Assembly: GCF_004214935.1 (NCBI RefSeq)
Contig: NZ_SFCC01000011.1
Span: 62,001 to 126,000, forward strand
Source of the DNA: Amycolatopsis suaedae
GTDB taxonomy: Bacteria > Actinomycetota > Actinomycetes > Mycobacteriales > Pseudonocardiaceae
Length of the DNA stretch: 64,000 bases
Direction of reading: 5' to 3'
Notes under the pieces: model-generated
What the model saw: only the letters and a program-made list of their open reading frames with translations
Told to the model about the DNA's origin: nothing
The model's database searches: none
Part shown: positions 51,001 to 59,036 of the stretch, one piece after another
Position numbering within the stretch: the first letter of the stretch is position 1
How the letters are laid out: each line of letters begins with the position of its first letter
Made by a program: the position numbers and the translations under genes

Positions 51001-52224
51001 TCAGTGCAGCAGGAGCAGGACCTGCAGTTCGCCGACGAGGCCGCCGATGATCGCGCCGACGGCGATCAGCTTCCACTCGTCCTGCCGGAACGCCGGCCGC
51101 AGGATGCCCTCGAACTCGATCGGCGTCAGGTCCCGCATCTTCGTCACGACGGTGTTGCGGACGTCGAGTGCCTCGGTGGCGTAGCTTTCGGCGTGCCGGA
51201 CGGTCTCCGGCAGGTGCTCGATGGCCTTCGCCGCGGCGGCCTTCTTCAGTTCCTGGTACTGCCGCCCGCCGACGGCCAGCGCCACGATCGGTTTCGCGAT
51301 GCTGGCCTGCTGGTCGATGGTGCGCTGCACCTCGCGCTGGATCATCGCGAACAGCCGGTCGGCCTTCGGGCCGGTGAGCACGGCCTCCATGACGTTGCGC
51401 ACGGTCAGCACCTCGTCGGCGATCAGCCCGCCGTAGTCGGCTGCGACCTGCTGACGGCGCTTCTGGAACATGCCTTGCCAGCTGAAGAACAGGAACCGCT
51501 TCGGCTCCCGCGGGTAGAAGATCATCTTCAGCGCCAGCCAGTCGGTCACCAGGCCCGTGCAGAAGCCGAACAGCGGCATCACGAGCGGCTCTTTCGTCAA
51601 CGCCCAGACCACGAACTGGACCAGTCCGATGACGAAGCCGAACCAGATTCCGGACCGGGCGATGAACCGCAGCTCCGGCTGCGCGACCTCCTTGATCAGC
51701 CGGCAGGTGAGGGCCTTGTCCCTGACCATGGCCGAGATCAGCATGTCGTTGACGTCGAGGACGTCGTCGATGTTGTGCGACACCTCGCGCAGCAGCCGGG
51801 CCACGACCTTCGGCGCCTGCGCACGCACCTGGTCCAGCAGCATGCGTTGCGCCCGGGCGGGCAGCATCTCCCACAGCCTGGGCTGGTGCTGTTCCATCAC
51901 CTCGCGGGTGACGTCCTCGACGGCCCGCAGCAGCGGCCCCTCCAGCTCCTTGACCATCCGGTCCGGATCGAGCCTGCCGAAGATCTCCTTCGGGTCGACC
52001 AGGTGACTGGTCAGCAGGTCGACGGCCGTGGTCGCCATGCGCCGCGCGTTGGCCGGGATGACGCCCTGCCAGCCGAGGAACGGCTTGATGCCGACGAACT
52101 CCAGCGGCTTGAACATCATCTCGATGGCCACGCGCTTGGTGATGTAGCCGATCAGCGCGGCGATGAGGGGCATGCTGGCGTAGACGTGCCAGTGCTCCGC
52201 GATGTCGGCGAGAATCGCGTTCAC
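51001..52224 (-). CDS. DUF445 membrane protein (copy 2)
   Basis: 407 residues from GTG 52224, with ggaggggg upstream; the frame beyond it has no family sequence. Same layout and length as copy 1, with YASMPLIAALIGYITKRVAI, FGFVIGLVQFVVWALTKEPL and IAVGAIIGGLVGELQVLLLL. The central soluble part has diverged more than the membrane segments, as expected if the two proteins pair in the membrane but bind different partners. It heads the minus-strand run towards the AlgX-like gene and diverges from a DivIVA-like gene, a setting that hints at envelope growth, though this is inference. Confidence 0.87.
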   Translation of the reverse strand: MNAILADIAEHWHVYASMPLIAALIGYITKRVAIEMMFKPLEFVGIKPFLGWQGVIPANARRMATTAVDLLTSHLVDPKEIFGRLDPDRMVKELEGPLLRAVEDVTREVMEQHQPRLWEMLPARAQRMLLDQVRAQAPKVVARLLREVSHNIDDVLDVNDMLISAMVRDKALTCRLIKEVAQPELRFIARSGIWFGFVIGLVQFVVWALTKEPLVMPLFGFCTGLVTDWLALKMIFYPREPKRFLFFSWQGMFQKRRQQVAADYGGLIADEVLTVRNVMEAVLTGPKADRLFAMIQREVQRTIDQQASIAKPIVALAVGGRQYQELKKAAAAKAIEHLPETVRHAESYATEALDVRNTVVTKMRDLTPIEFEGILRPAFRQDEWKLIAVGAIIGGLVGELQVLLLLH

Positions 52225-52349
52225 GGCACCCCCTCCCGCGTTAGCGGCAGGCCAACAGTAGCCGATCCACGATGTGGGCCGCTTGATCCACCAGCGTGCG
52301 CCCGTTTGGCGGTATGTGCCCGAACACCTCCACTTACTAGAGTGCACCA

Positions 52350-53063
52350 ATGGTTGCTGCCGACACGCCCGAAACGGCCCCCAAAACCACCCATTTCGAC
52401 GTCGTCCTCCGCGGCTACAACCAGCAGCAGGTCGACGCCCGGCTCAAGGAGCTGATCAAGGAACTCAAGACGACCGCGCGCAATCGCGACGAGGCCGTCG
52501 CCACGTCCGCGGAGCTGTCGAAGTCACTCAGCTACGCCCAGCAGGAACTGTCCGAGGCCAAGGCCGCACTGGCGCGCCTGACCGCGGACCCGGCCAGCGT
52601 GTCCGCGATGAGCGAGCGGGTACGGATGATGATGAAGCTGGCCGAGGAAGAGATCGCCGAGATGCGGCAGAAGGCCGACGAGCACGCGGCGGCCACGCAG
52701 GAGAAGGCCGACAAGTACGCCCAGGACACGCAGAAGGCCGCCGAGAAGGCAGCCGACGAGCTGAAGGCGGAGGCCCGCAGGGAGAACGAGCAGCGCGCCA
52801 AGGAGGTCTCCGACGAGCTGGCGGCCAAGCGGGCCGAGGTCGAGAAGCAGCTCGCCGACGAGCAGGCGACCGCCAGGGAGCGGGCGGAGAAGCTCGTCGC
52901 CGACGCCGAGCGCAAGCAGGCCGAGGCGACCTCGGAGCGTACCCGCGCGCTGGAGCTCAAGAGCGAGGTCACCGAGCGGCTCACCGCGGTGGACAAGGCG
53001 GTGCGGGCGGCGCTCGGACAGCTGGAGCCCGCCGAGCAGAAGGAGCCCGCGACGGCGTCCTAA
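52350..53063 (+). CDS. DivIVA-domain coiled-coil protein
   Basis: 237 residues, ATG 52350. Residues 15-40 (FDVVLRGYNQQQVDARLKEL) are the DivIVA N-terminal lipid-binding motif, which recognises curved membrane through an exposed aromatic-Arg pair. The remainder is an almost unbroken coiled coil (45-220) rich in Ala, Glu and Lys. Family knowledge: DivIVA/Wag31 and relatives such as SepIVA or FilP-like proteins mark poles and septa and organise wall growth in actinobacteria. Wag31 itself sits with ftsZ, so this is a second, SepIVA-like protein. Its stop overlaps that of the FGGY kinase on the other strand by four bases. Confidence 0.85.
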   Translation: MVAADTPETAPKTTHFDVVLRGYNQQQVDARLKELIKELKTTARNRDEAVATSAELSKSLSYAQQELSEAKAALARLTADPASVSAMSERVRMMMKLAEEEIAEMRQKADEHAAATQEKADKYAQDTQKAAEKAADELKAEARRENEQRAKEVSDELAAKRAEVEKQLADEQATARERAEKLVADAERKQAEATSERTRALELKSEVTERLTAVDKAVRAALGQLEPAEQKEPATAS

Positions 53064-54487
53064 CGGGTGGCGACGGCGAACAGCTCGTCGTCGATCCAGC
53101 CGCGAGCGTGTAGTTCGGTGCAGAACCGGTGGTACGACTCGGTCATCGCGTCCTGTTCGCCAGGGACGGGTTCGACCACCGTGCCACCGGCCGCACCGGA
53201 ACACGCCTCGATGAGTCCACCTGGGACGATGGCGCCGAGCGCGAGCAGCGCGGCACCGTAGGCCGGTTCGGCGTGCGGGCTGGGCCGGACCCCGAGCCCG
53301 GTCACGGTCGCGCGCACCTGTGTCCACAACGGACTGTGCAGGTCGCCGGCGGCGAGCAGCGGGTCGGTGACCGGGATGCCGAGGCGGCGCAGGTGGTCCA
53401 GGGCGAGCCGTTCGACGAACGCCACGCCCTCGACCCTGGCGCGGTGCAGCTCGACCTCGTCGGCGGGCTCGGCCGACGTGAAGCCGTGGGCTTCCGGGCT
53501 GGCGAAGGGAAAGCGCTCGCCCGAGCCGCGGAGCGGGTACGCCACGATGCCGGCCGGGCCGCGTGCGCAGGCGGCCGCGTCGAGCCGGTCGCTGTCCTCG
53601 GGCAGCCAGGCGTCGCCGGTGTTGGACGCGCCGCCGGGCAGCCACCAGCCGTCGGGGTGCGGCTGGCTGCTCACGGTGCCGCTGGGATCGGGCACCAGAC
53701 CTTCGGTGACGCCACGCAGGCGGTATCGCGAGCCGAGAATGCCGACGAACTGACCGGGCGTGACGGCGCCGGACGCGAGCTGCTGGGCGTAGCCCTCGGT
53801 CACGCCCGCGACGACCGGGCAGCCGACCGGAAGACCGGTGAGCGCGGCGGCGAGCCGGGACACCTTGCCGATCCGGGTCCCCGGCGCGACGACCCTGGGC
53901 AGCAGCCGTCGGCCGACCTTCAGCGCGTCGAGCACCTCGGTGGGCCACTCGCCGCCGAGCGGGTCGTAGCCGCAGGCGACGGCGTGTGCGGAGCTGGTGT
54001 CGTTGTCGCGGCCGGTGAGCCGGGCGGTGACCAGGTCGGCCGGGTGCCGGACACCGGCGAGCCGGGGCTGGTTCCCGGCGAGCCAGGCGATGCGGCCGAT
54101 CGCGGAGTCGGCCTTGACGGCCAGGCCGAGCCGTCGCCAGCGGGCAGCCCCGGCGTGTGCGGCCGCGCGGTTGTACTCCGCGCCGCGGACGTCGCCCGCG
54201 AGCAGCGCCGGCCCGGCGGGCTCGCCCCTGCGGTCGACCGGGACGACGATCCCGGACGGCGTGGTGACGGCGACGGCGCCGATGTCGTGCCGGGGCAGTA
54301 CGGCGGTCAGCTCGCACAGCGACCGTTCGACGGCGGGCCACCAGCCGCGGGCGTCCTGCTCACGGTGGCCACCCGCGCGTTCGCTGGGCGGAGGATGCGA
54401 GGAGGTGGCGGACGCGAGCACGGCGCCGCTCCCGTCGACCGCCAGTGTCCGGACCCGGCTGGTGCCGACGTCGATGCCGATCGTCAC
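53060..54487 (-). CDS. FGGY-family carbohydrate kinase
   Basis: 475 residues from GTG 54487 (TIGIDVGTSRVRTLAVD); a GTG three codons upstream (54496) is equally possible. The ASKHA phosphate loop GIDVGTSRVRTLAV, GAVAVTTPSGIVVPVD, and the FGGY-C-type loop ILGSRYRLRGV are present, and the C-terminal domain ends normally. The substrate-binding residues do not allow a choice among xylulose, glycerol, gluconate and other sugars. It stands alone, without a sugar transporter or regulator. Homologous actinobacterial kinases are often labelled xylulokinase-like. Confidence 0.82.
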   Translation of the reverse strand: MTIGIDVGTSRVRTLAVDGSGAVLASATSSHPPPSERAGGHREQDARGWWPAVERSLCELTAVLPRHDIGAVAVTTPSGIVVPVDRRGEPAGPALLAGDVRGAEYNRAAAHAGAARWRRLGLAVKADSAIGRIAWLAGNQPRLAGVRHPADLVTARLTGRDNDTSSAHAVACGYDPLGGEWPTEVLDALKVGRRLLPRVVAPGTRIGKVSRLAAALTGLPVGCPVVAGVTEGYAQQLASGAVTPGQFVGILGSRYRLRGVTEGLVPDPSGTVSSQPHPDGWWLPGGASNTGDAWLPEDSDRLDAAACARGPAGIVAYPLRGSGERFPFASPEAHGFTSAEPADEVELHRARVEGVAFVERLALDHLRRLGIPVTDPLLAAGDLHSPLWTQVRATVTGLGVRPSPHAEPAYGAALLALGAIVPGGLIEACSGAAGGTVVEPVPGEQDAMTESYHRFCTELHARGWIDDELFAVATR

Positions 54488-54622
54488 GCCGCTCACCTCG
54501 TCCACCGTAGCGCGGACCGGTGGAGCTAACGGTTCGGGAGCGACCCGGGAAACATACGTTTCGTTATCGGCCTGGTTGCTAGCGTTCGCGGGAGCGACTC
54601 GTGAAGCCTGGGGATCGGTGAC

Positions 54623-55447
54623 ATGTCCGGACTGGACGTGATGGTGGACAGTGAGGAGCCGGACCTTCCCCAGAAGCGTCCGCGAATCCTGCATTGGACT
54701 GCCTACGGTGGTGTCGCGCTCATCGTGGCCGGTGTGCTGCTGGTCGTCGGTGGCTACCTGCACCCGCGGATCTCCAGCGCGTTGTCCGGCATGGGGTTCA
54801 GCAACGCGGTGATCATGCCGGACACCGCGGCGATGGGCCCGACGCTGCTGTCCGGGGACAAGCTGCTGCTGGCCGACGTGGCCGACGGCGATCTCCGCCG
54901 CGGTGACGTCGTCGTGCTGGACACCGCCGAGTGGGACCCCGCCGTTCCGCTGTCCGTGCGCAGGGTCATCGGGCTGCCCGGCGACGCGGTGATGTGCTGC
55001 GACCAGGCGAACCGGCTGGTGATCAACGGCGTCGCGGTGGAGGAGGACTACCTCGGGACGGTCGACCCGTCGGTGTCGTCGATCGCGTACATGCCGTTCT
55101 CGGCCATCGTCCCGGCGGGCAGGCTGTTCGTGCTGGCCGATGGCAGGGCGGCGGGGATGGACTCGCGCATGCACGTCGGCAACCAGCACGCCGGGACGCT
55201 GCCGGTCACCGGTGTCCGCGGCCGTGGCGCCCGGGTCGAGTCGGCCAGCGGGCAGGTACGGGACCTGCCCGAGGCAACGCCGTTCATCCGCGTCGGCCTG
55301 GCGCAGCCGCGTAGCGCGGGCGAAGGCCTGGACGAGGTGAACGGCGCGATGGTCGGTGGCTTCGTCGTCGGCGGTCTGGGGGTCGTGACGGTGTTCGGCG
55401 CGGCGGCCTTCCGGGTGCTGGGAGGCCGCCGCGCGTCCGTCAGCTGA
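54623..55447 (+). CDS. Signal peptidase I-like protein lacking catalytic residues
   Basis: 274 residues, ATG 54623. One helix at 24-45, an S26-like extracytoplasmic domain, and a second helix near the C-terminus (246-266). Box alignment is clear but inactive: where SPase I has the SM-PTL serine, this has AAMGPTL (Ala70); where the catalytic Lys stands before RVIGLPGD, this has Arg113 (SVRRVIGLPGD); the GDNRxxSxDSR box is ADGRAAGMDSR. A protein without both Ser and Lys cannot cleave by the known mechanism. It may bind signal peptides or protect other proteins; that is inference. Flanked by unrelated minus-strand genes. Confidence 0.8.
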   Translation: MSGLDVMVDSEEPDLPQKRPRILHWTAYGGVALIVAGVLLVVGGYLHPRISSALSGMGFSNAVIMPDTAAMGPTLLSGDKLLLADVADGDLRRGDVVVLDTAEWDPAVPLSVRRVIGLPGDAVMCCDQANRLVINGVAVEEDYLGTVDPSVSSIAYMPFSAIVPAGRLFVLADGRAAGMDSRMHVGNQHAGTLPVTGVRGRGARVESASGQVRDLPEATPFIRVGLAQPRSAGEGLDEVNGAMVGGFVVGGLGVVTVFGAAAFRVLGGRRASVS

Positions 55448-56744
55448 GCAGGAACTCGCGGATCTGCTCGCCGACCGGCTCGGGCGCCATCCAGAACGCG
55501 CTGTGGTCCTGGTCGGGCAGGGCCAGCACGGTGACCTTCGGCAGGATCTCGGCCAGCGCGTGGGCGGCGACGCGGTGGTAGGACTCGCTGTGGGCGCCGA
55601 CGGACACGGCGACCGGCGCGTCGATCGACCAGCGGTCGGCAGGCAGGGGCTTGCCGTCCTGCAGCCCGCGGAGGATCCGGCCCTCGTAGGCGTAGGTGTG
55701 GGCGTACCGGGCCATCTGGTCCCAGGACGGGTCCTGCTTCATCGGCTCGATGTACTCGGCGGGAACGCGGATCAGCTGGGTCATCACGTACTCGACGGCC
55801 TCGCTGCGCTTGCCCGCCGCGACGAGCGCCTGCACGGTTTCGAGGTAGTCGGCGGGCGCGGGCGGCCGGGAGTCGTCGACGATGAACGCCGGATCGTAGA
55901 GGTAGACCCCGGTCACCTTGTCGCCCAGCGCGCTCGCGGCGTCCAGGGTGAACCCGCAGCCGCCGGAACCGCCTGCCAGCGCCGCGGACCCGCCCGCGAT
56001 GTCGACCAGTGCGGTGATGTCCTCGATCTCCCGTGCCGGGTCGTAGGGCTGCGGGTCGCCGCTGGCGCCGCGGCCGCGGCGATCGAAGGTGTACACCGTG
56101 AAGTGCTCCGAGAGCTTGTCCGCGAGGCCGGCGACCCCGGTGTGGTCCTCGGCGACGTTGCTGATCACGATGATCGCCGGGCCGGAGCCGGTCTTCCAGT
56201 AGGCGATCGTGGTGCCGTCGGCGGAGTTGAAGGTCTGCATGATCGTCTCTCCTTGGATTGTTTCGAGCAGGTCGTTGAGCCGGTCGAGGGCCTCGGCGTA
56301 GCCCTCGGCCATCTGAAGTTCGACGGCCCGTTGCAGTGCCTGGCCGTCGGGGAAACTCGCCGCCACCTCGACCCGGCAGCCGGTGCCTGCCGGGCTGAAG
56401 GTGACCGCGGTCGGGAACGTGCCGGTGCCGTCGGACTCCCAGGCGTCGTCGGCGAAGGTGTCGTCGTAGGCCAGTTCGGCGTTGGCGACGACGACGTTGT
56501 AGGTGGCGAGGCTGCGGACCGCCTGCGCGGATCCGTCCGTCGGCGCGATCTGGAAGCGCCAGCGTCCGCCGGGGCGAACGTCCATCTCGTACACGGTGGC
56601 GGCCCAGCCCTGCGGGCCCCACCACTTGGTGATCGCGTCGGCGTCCGTCCACGCCCACCAGGCGCGGTCCACGGCGGCCGCGTAGCTGCGGCTGATGTGG
56701 ATGGTGTTGTTCGCCCGGTCGATCACGATGCCGTCTTCGGTCAT
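55440..56744 (-). CDS. Fusion of AHSA1/SRPBCC domain and alpha/beta-hydrolase
   Basis: 434 residues from ATG 56744, one base after the ArsR stop. Residues 1-160 are an AHSA1-type SRPBCC domain (ISRSYAAAVDRAWWAWTDAD, WGPQGWAATVYEMDVRPGG), a ligand-binding fold often paired with ArsR genes. Residues 169-434 form an alpha/beta-hydrolase with nucleophile elbow LAGGSGGCGF and catalytic-His region LPDQDHSAFW. At the joint, aaggaga (56254-56248) precedes an in-frame ATG (56240) by seven bases, so the hydrolase may also be made alone. The arrangement looks like two ancestral genes joined by loss of a stop codon. Confidence 0.85.
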   Translation of the reverse strand: MTEDGIVIDRANNTIHISRSYAAAVDRAWWAWTDADAITKWWGPQGWAATVYEMDVRPGGRWRFQIAPTDGSAQAVRSLATYNVVVANAELAYDDTFADDAWESDGTGTFPTAVTFSPAGTGCRVEVAASFPDGQALQRAVELQMAEGYAEALDRLNDLLETIQGETIMQTFNSADGTTIAYWKTGSGPAIIVISNVAEDHTGVAGLADKLSEHFTVYTFDRRGRGASGDPQPYDPAREIEDITALVDIAGGSAALAGGSGGCGFTLDAASALGDKVTGVYLYDPAFIVDDSRPPAPADYLETVQALVAAGKRSEAVEYVMTQLIRVPAEYIEPMKQDPSWDQMARYAHTYAYEGRILRGLQDGKPLPADRWSIDAPVAVSVGAHSESYHRVAAHALAEILPKVTVLALPDQDHSAFWMAPEPVGEQIREFLLS

Positions 56745-56745
56745 G

Positions 56746-57066
56746 TCATTTGTCCGTCTCGTCAAGGAAGGAACCGAGGCGGTCCATCCGGTCCGACCAC
56801 AGGCCGGCGAACCGCTGCACCCAGTCGCTCAGTTCACGCATGGATTCGGGCCGCAGCCGGTAGATCCGCTGCTGGGCCTGCTTGGTCGCCTCGACCACGC
56901 CTGCCTCGGCGAGCAGCCGCAGATGCCGTGACACCTGTGGCTGGCCCATGTCGAGCGCGTCGACGATGCCGCCGACCGACCGTGGGCCGTTCCTGAGCAA
57001 CTCGACGATCCGGAACCGGTTCGGCTCCGAGATCGCCGTCATTCGCTGCTGCACGCTGTCGACCAT
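56746..57066 (-). CDS. ArsR family transcriptional regulator
   Basis: 106 residues from ATG 57066. Winged helix: ISEPNRFRIVELLRNGPRSV, then VDALDMGQPQVSRHLRLLAE and AGVVEATKQAQQRIYRLR. No Cys for metal binding, so it belongs to the non-metal branch that often controls an adjacent SRPBCC gene, exactly as here: the fusion gene follows after one base. A palindrome about 30 bases upstream is the likely operator. The C-terminus (FAGLWSDRMDRLGSFLDET) is the family's dimerisation helix. Confidence 0.92.
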   Translation of the reverse strand: MVDSVQQRMTAISEPNRFRIVELLRNGPRSVGGIVDALDMGQPQVSRHLRLLAEAGVVEATKQAQQRIYRLRPESMRELSDWVQRFAGLWSDRMDRLGSFLDETDK

Positions 57067-57091
57067 GACTAGAACATACACGATGGCATAT

Positions 57092-57107
57092 ATACACGCA
57101 AGTGTAT
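57092..57107. promoter_or_regulatory. ArsR-type operator palindrome
   Basis: atacac-gcaa-gtgtat is a perfect inverted repeat in an AT-rich spot, with a further atacac half-site at 57086-57091. It lies 26 bases before the ArsR start and overlaps the likely -10/-35 area (catatata). Confidence 0.6.
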
Positions 57108-57153
57108 GTACGGACGGGGTTGCCAGGCAGCCGGTAACCAGCCGGTCCGGGCG

Positions 57154-58590
57154 TCAGAACTGGTAGTACAGGAACGGGCTGAAGGTGCCGGTGGCGACCA
57201 GGATCGAGGCGTAGACCAGGCCGACCGTCATCACGCTCACCCGCAGGACGAGTGCCGTCCGGCTCCGGGACGACTCGATGAGCGGCCCGGTCACCGGGTG
57301 GGCCGGCAGGAACAGGACGGTCGCGGCGATCAGCAGCAGCACCAGCCGCTGGTTCGTCAGCGCCGACTCGACGACGTCGGTGAGGCCGTCGAAGTCGGGC
57401 AGCACCATGTGGCCGATCATGCTCAGTGCGTGGGTCATGTCCGCCGACTTGAAGAACACCCAGCCGAACACCACCAGCACCATCGTCAGCGCGCGCCGCG
57501 CGATGCGGGCGTGCCGGGACTTCGGCGCCTCGTTCCAGCCGAACGCGCGTTCCACGATCAGCAGCGCGCCGTGGTAGATGCCCCACACCAGAAACGTCCA
57601 GTTCGCGCCGTGCCAGAAGCCGGTCAGCACGAAGACGATGCACAGATTCCGGTAGGTCCGCCCGGCACCGCCGCGGTTGCCGCCGAGCGGGATGTAGACG
57701 TAGTCGCGGAACCAGCGCGACAGCGACATGTGCCAGCGCCGCCAGAACTCGGTGATGGTCACCGACGAGTACGGCCTGGCGAAGTTCTCCGGCAGCCGGA
57801 AGCCGAGCATCCGGCCCAGCCCGATGGCCATGTCCGAGTAACCGGAGAAGTCGAAGAACAACTGCAGCGTGTACCCCAGCGCGCCCAGCCATGCGACGGC
57901 GAACGTCATCTGGTTCGGCGGAGTGGAGAAGCACGCCTCGACCATCGGGCTGAGCGAGTCGGCGATGATCGTCTTCTTGCACAGGCCGAGCGCGAAGCGC
58001 GGGAAGCCCGCGGCGATGTCGTCGAGGCGGTGCGAGCGGTGCTGCGGCAGCTGGTCGGCGATCTCCCGGTAGCGCACGATCGGGCCTGCCACGAGCTGCG
58101 GGAACATCGAGATGTAGGTGGCGAACGACACCGGATTGCGCAGCGCCCGGCGCTCACCCCGGTAGACGTCGACCACGTACGAGATGTGGTGGAACGTGTA
58201 GAACGAGATGCCGATCGGCAGCAGCAGCTCGGCGACCGGGAAGTCACCGCCGAACAGCTGGGCGAACCATGCGATCTGCTGGGTGGCGAAGCCCGCGTAC
58301 TTCCAGACCACCAGCATGCCGACGTCGACGCAGATGACCGCGATGAGCAGGCCACGGCGGCGCTTGGGCTTGCCGATCTCCCACGCGTTCGGCTCCAGCG
58401 CGGGTCCGGCCAGGTAGTTGATGGCCATGCAGGCCAGCAGCAGGAGGGTGAACGCCCCGGCGCCGCTGGCGTAGAAGATCAGGCTGGCGACCGCGACGAT
58501 GCCGTTACGCCAGGACCGTGGGCACACCAGCACGGCGATGAGCACCGCCGGCATGAAGTACCACAGGAACAGTGGCGACACGAACGACAT
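57154..58590 (-). CDS. AlgI-like MBOAT O-acyltransferase
   Basis: 478 residues, ATG 58590. About eleven membrane helices. The MBOAT catalytic His lies in LTGFWHGANWTFLVWGIYHG, and PIGISFYTFHHISYVVDVYR, FDFSGYSDMAIGLGRMLGF and FWRRWHMSLSRWFRDYVYIP are the AlgI signatures. Moves acyl groups, usually acetyl, across the membrane to a partner SGNH-type protein that modifies polysaccharides. The AlgX/AlgJ-like partner is at 48384-49700, 7.5 kb downstream on the same strand, with unrelated genes between. A repeat-rich gap of 446 bases lies upstream. Confidence 0.93.
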   Translation of the reverse strand: MSFVSPLFLWYFMPAVLIAVLVCPRSWRNGIVAVASLIFYASGAGAFTLLLLACMAINYLAGPALEPNAWEIGKPKRRRGLLIAVICVDVGMLVVWKYAGFATQQIAWFAQLFGGDFPVAELLLPIGISFYTFHHISYVVDVYRGERRALRNPVSFATYISMFPQLVAGPIVRYREIADQLPQHRSHRLDDIAAGFPRFALGLCKKTIIADSLSPMVEACFSTPPNQMTFAVAWLGALGYTLQLFFDFSGYSDMAIGLGRMLGFRLPENFARPYSSVTITEFWRRWHMSLSRWFRDYVYIPLGGNRGGAGRTYRNLCIVFVLTGFWHGANWTFLVWGIYHGALLIVERAFGWNEAPKSRHARIARRALTMVLVVFGWVFFKSADMTHALSMIGHMVLPDFDGLTDVVESALTNQRLVLLLIAATVLFLPAHPVTGPLIESSRSRTALVLRVSVMTVGLVYASILVATGTFSPFLYYQF

Positions 58591-59036
58591 CGGTGGGGGT
58601 CCCCCAGGTCACGGAATGGCCTCGTGACCCTAACCGAGCCCACTCACCGACGGGAGCCGCTCCCACTTTGTCGACTTGTCGCCTCGCCGTCGAAATGCCG
58701 TGAAGGGGGCACTCCCGGCGGGGGCCGCGCGAGCGGCCCGTTCGCCACGCGAGGACTGGGACCAGGCCAGCGGGAACGTGCAACTCGCGGGTCCGGAACG
58801 GACAACTCGCGCGTCAGAACGTACGACTCGCGCGTGAGAACGTACGACTCGCGCGAACGGGCCGTTCAGGCTGGTGAGCGGCACTACGTGAGAACCCGGT
58901 CCACATCGTGAGTTCTGCGCTCACGCACGCGAGTTCTGCATTCCGGCCCGCGAGTTCTGCGCTCCAGACCGCCACCTCGCCCTGCCCGAGGCCCGACTTT
59001 GCCGGACCCACGGCATGCGAAGCCTCACCACGTGCT
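58591..59036. repeat. Mosaic repeat element, copy C
   Basis: No gene is supported. A GTGAAGG palindrome variant (58697-58719), then gcgcgagcggcccgttcg (shared with copies A and B), then forward units of about 21 bp from 58774 to 58858, the core (58855-58910) and opposed units to about 58970, ending with actttgccgg (58996-59005). Unlike A and B, this copy lies between two genes read the same way (rlmB and MBOAT), so it must also contain or tolerate the MBOAT promoter. Confidence 0.85.

Noticed and set aside
53060..55189. Extending the FGGY kinase upstream to 55189
   Set aside because: The upstream frame is antisense to the pseudo-signal peptidase and contains no kinase sequence; the kinase begins at TIGIDVGTSRV.
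56238..56256. The AHSA1-hydrolase fusion as two separate genes only
   Set aside because: No stop codon lies between the domains in the given sequence; both the fused product and an internal start are kept as possible.
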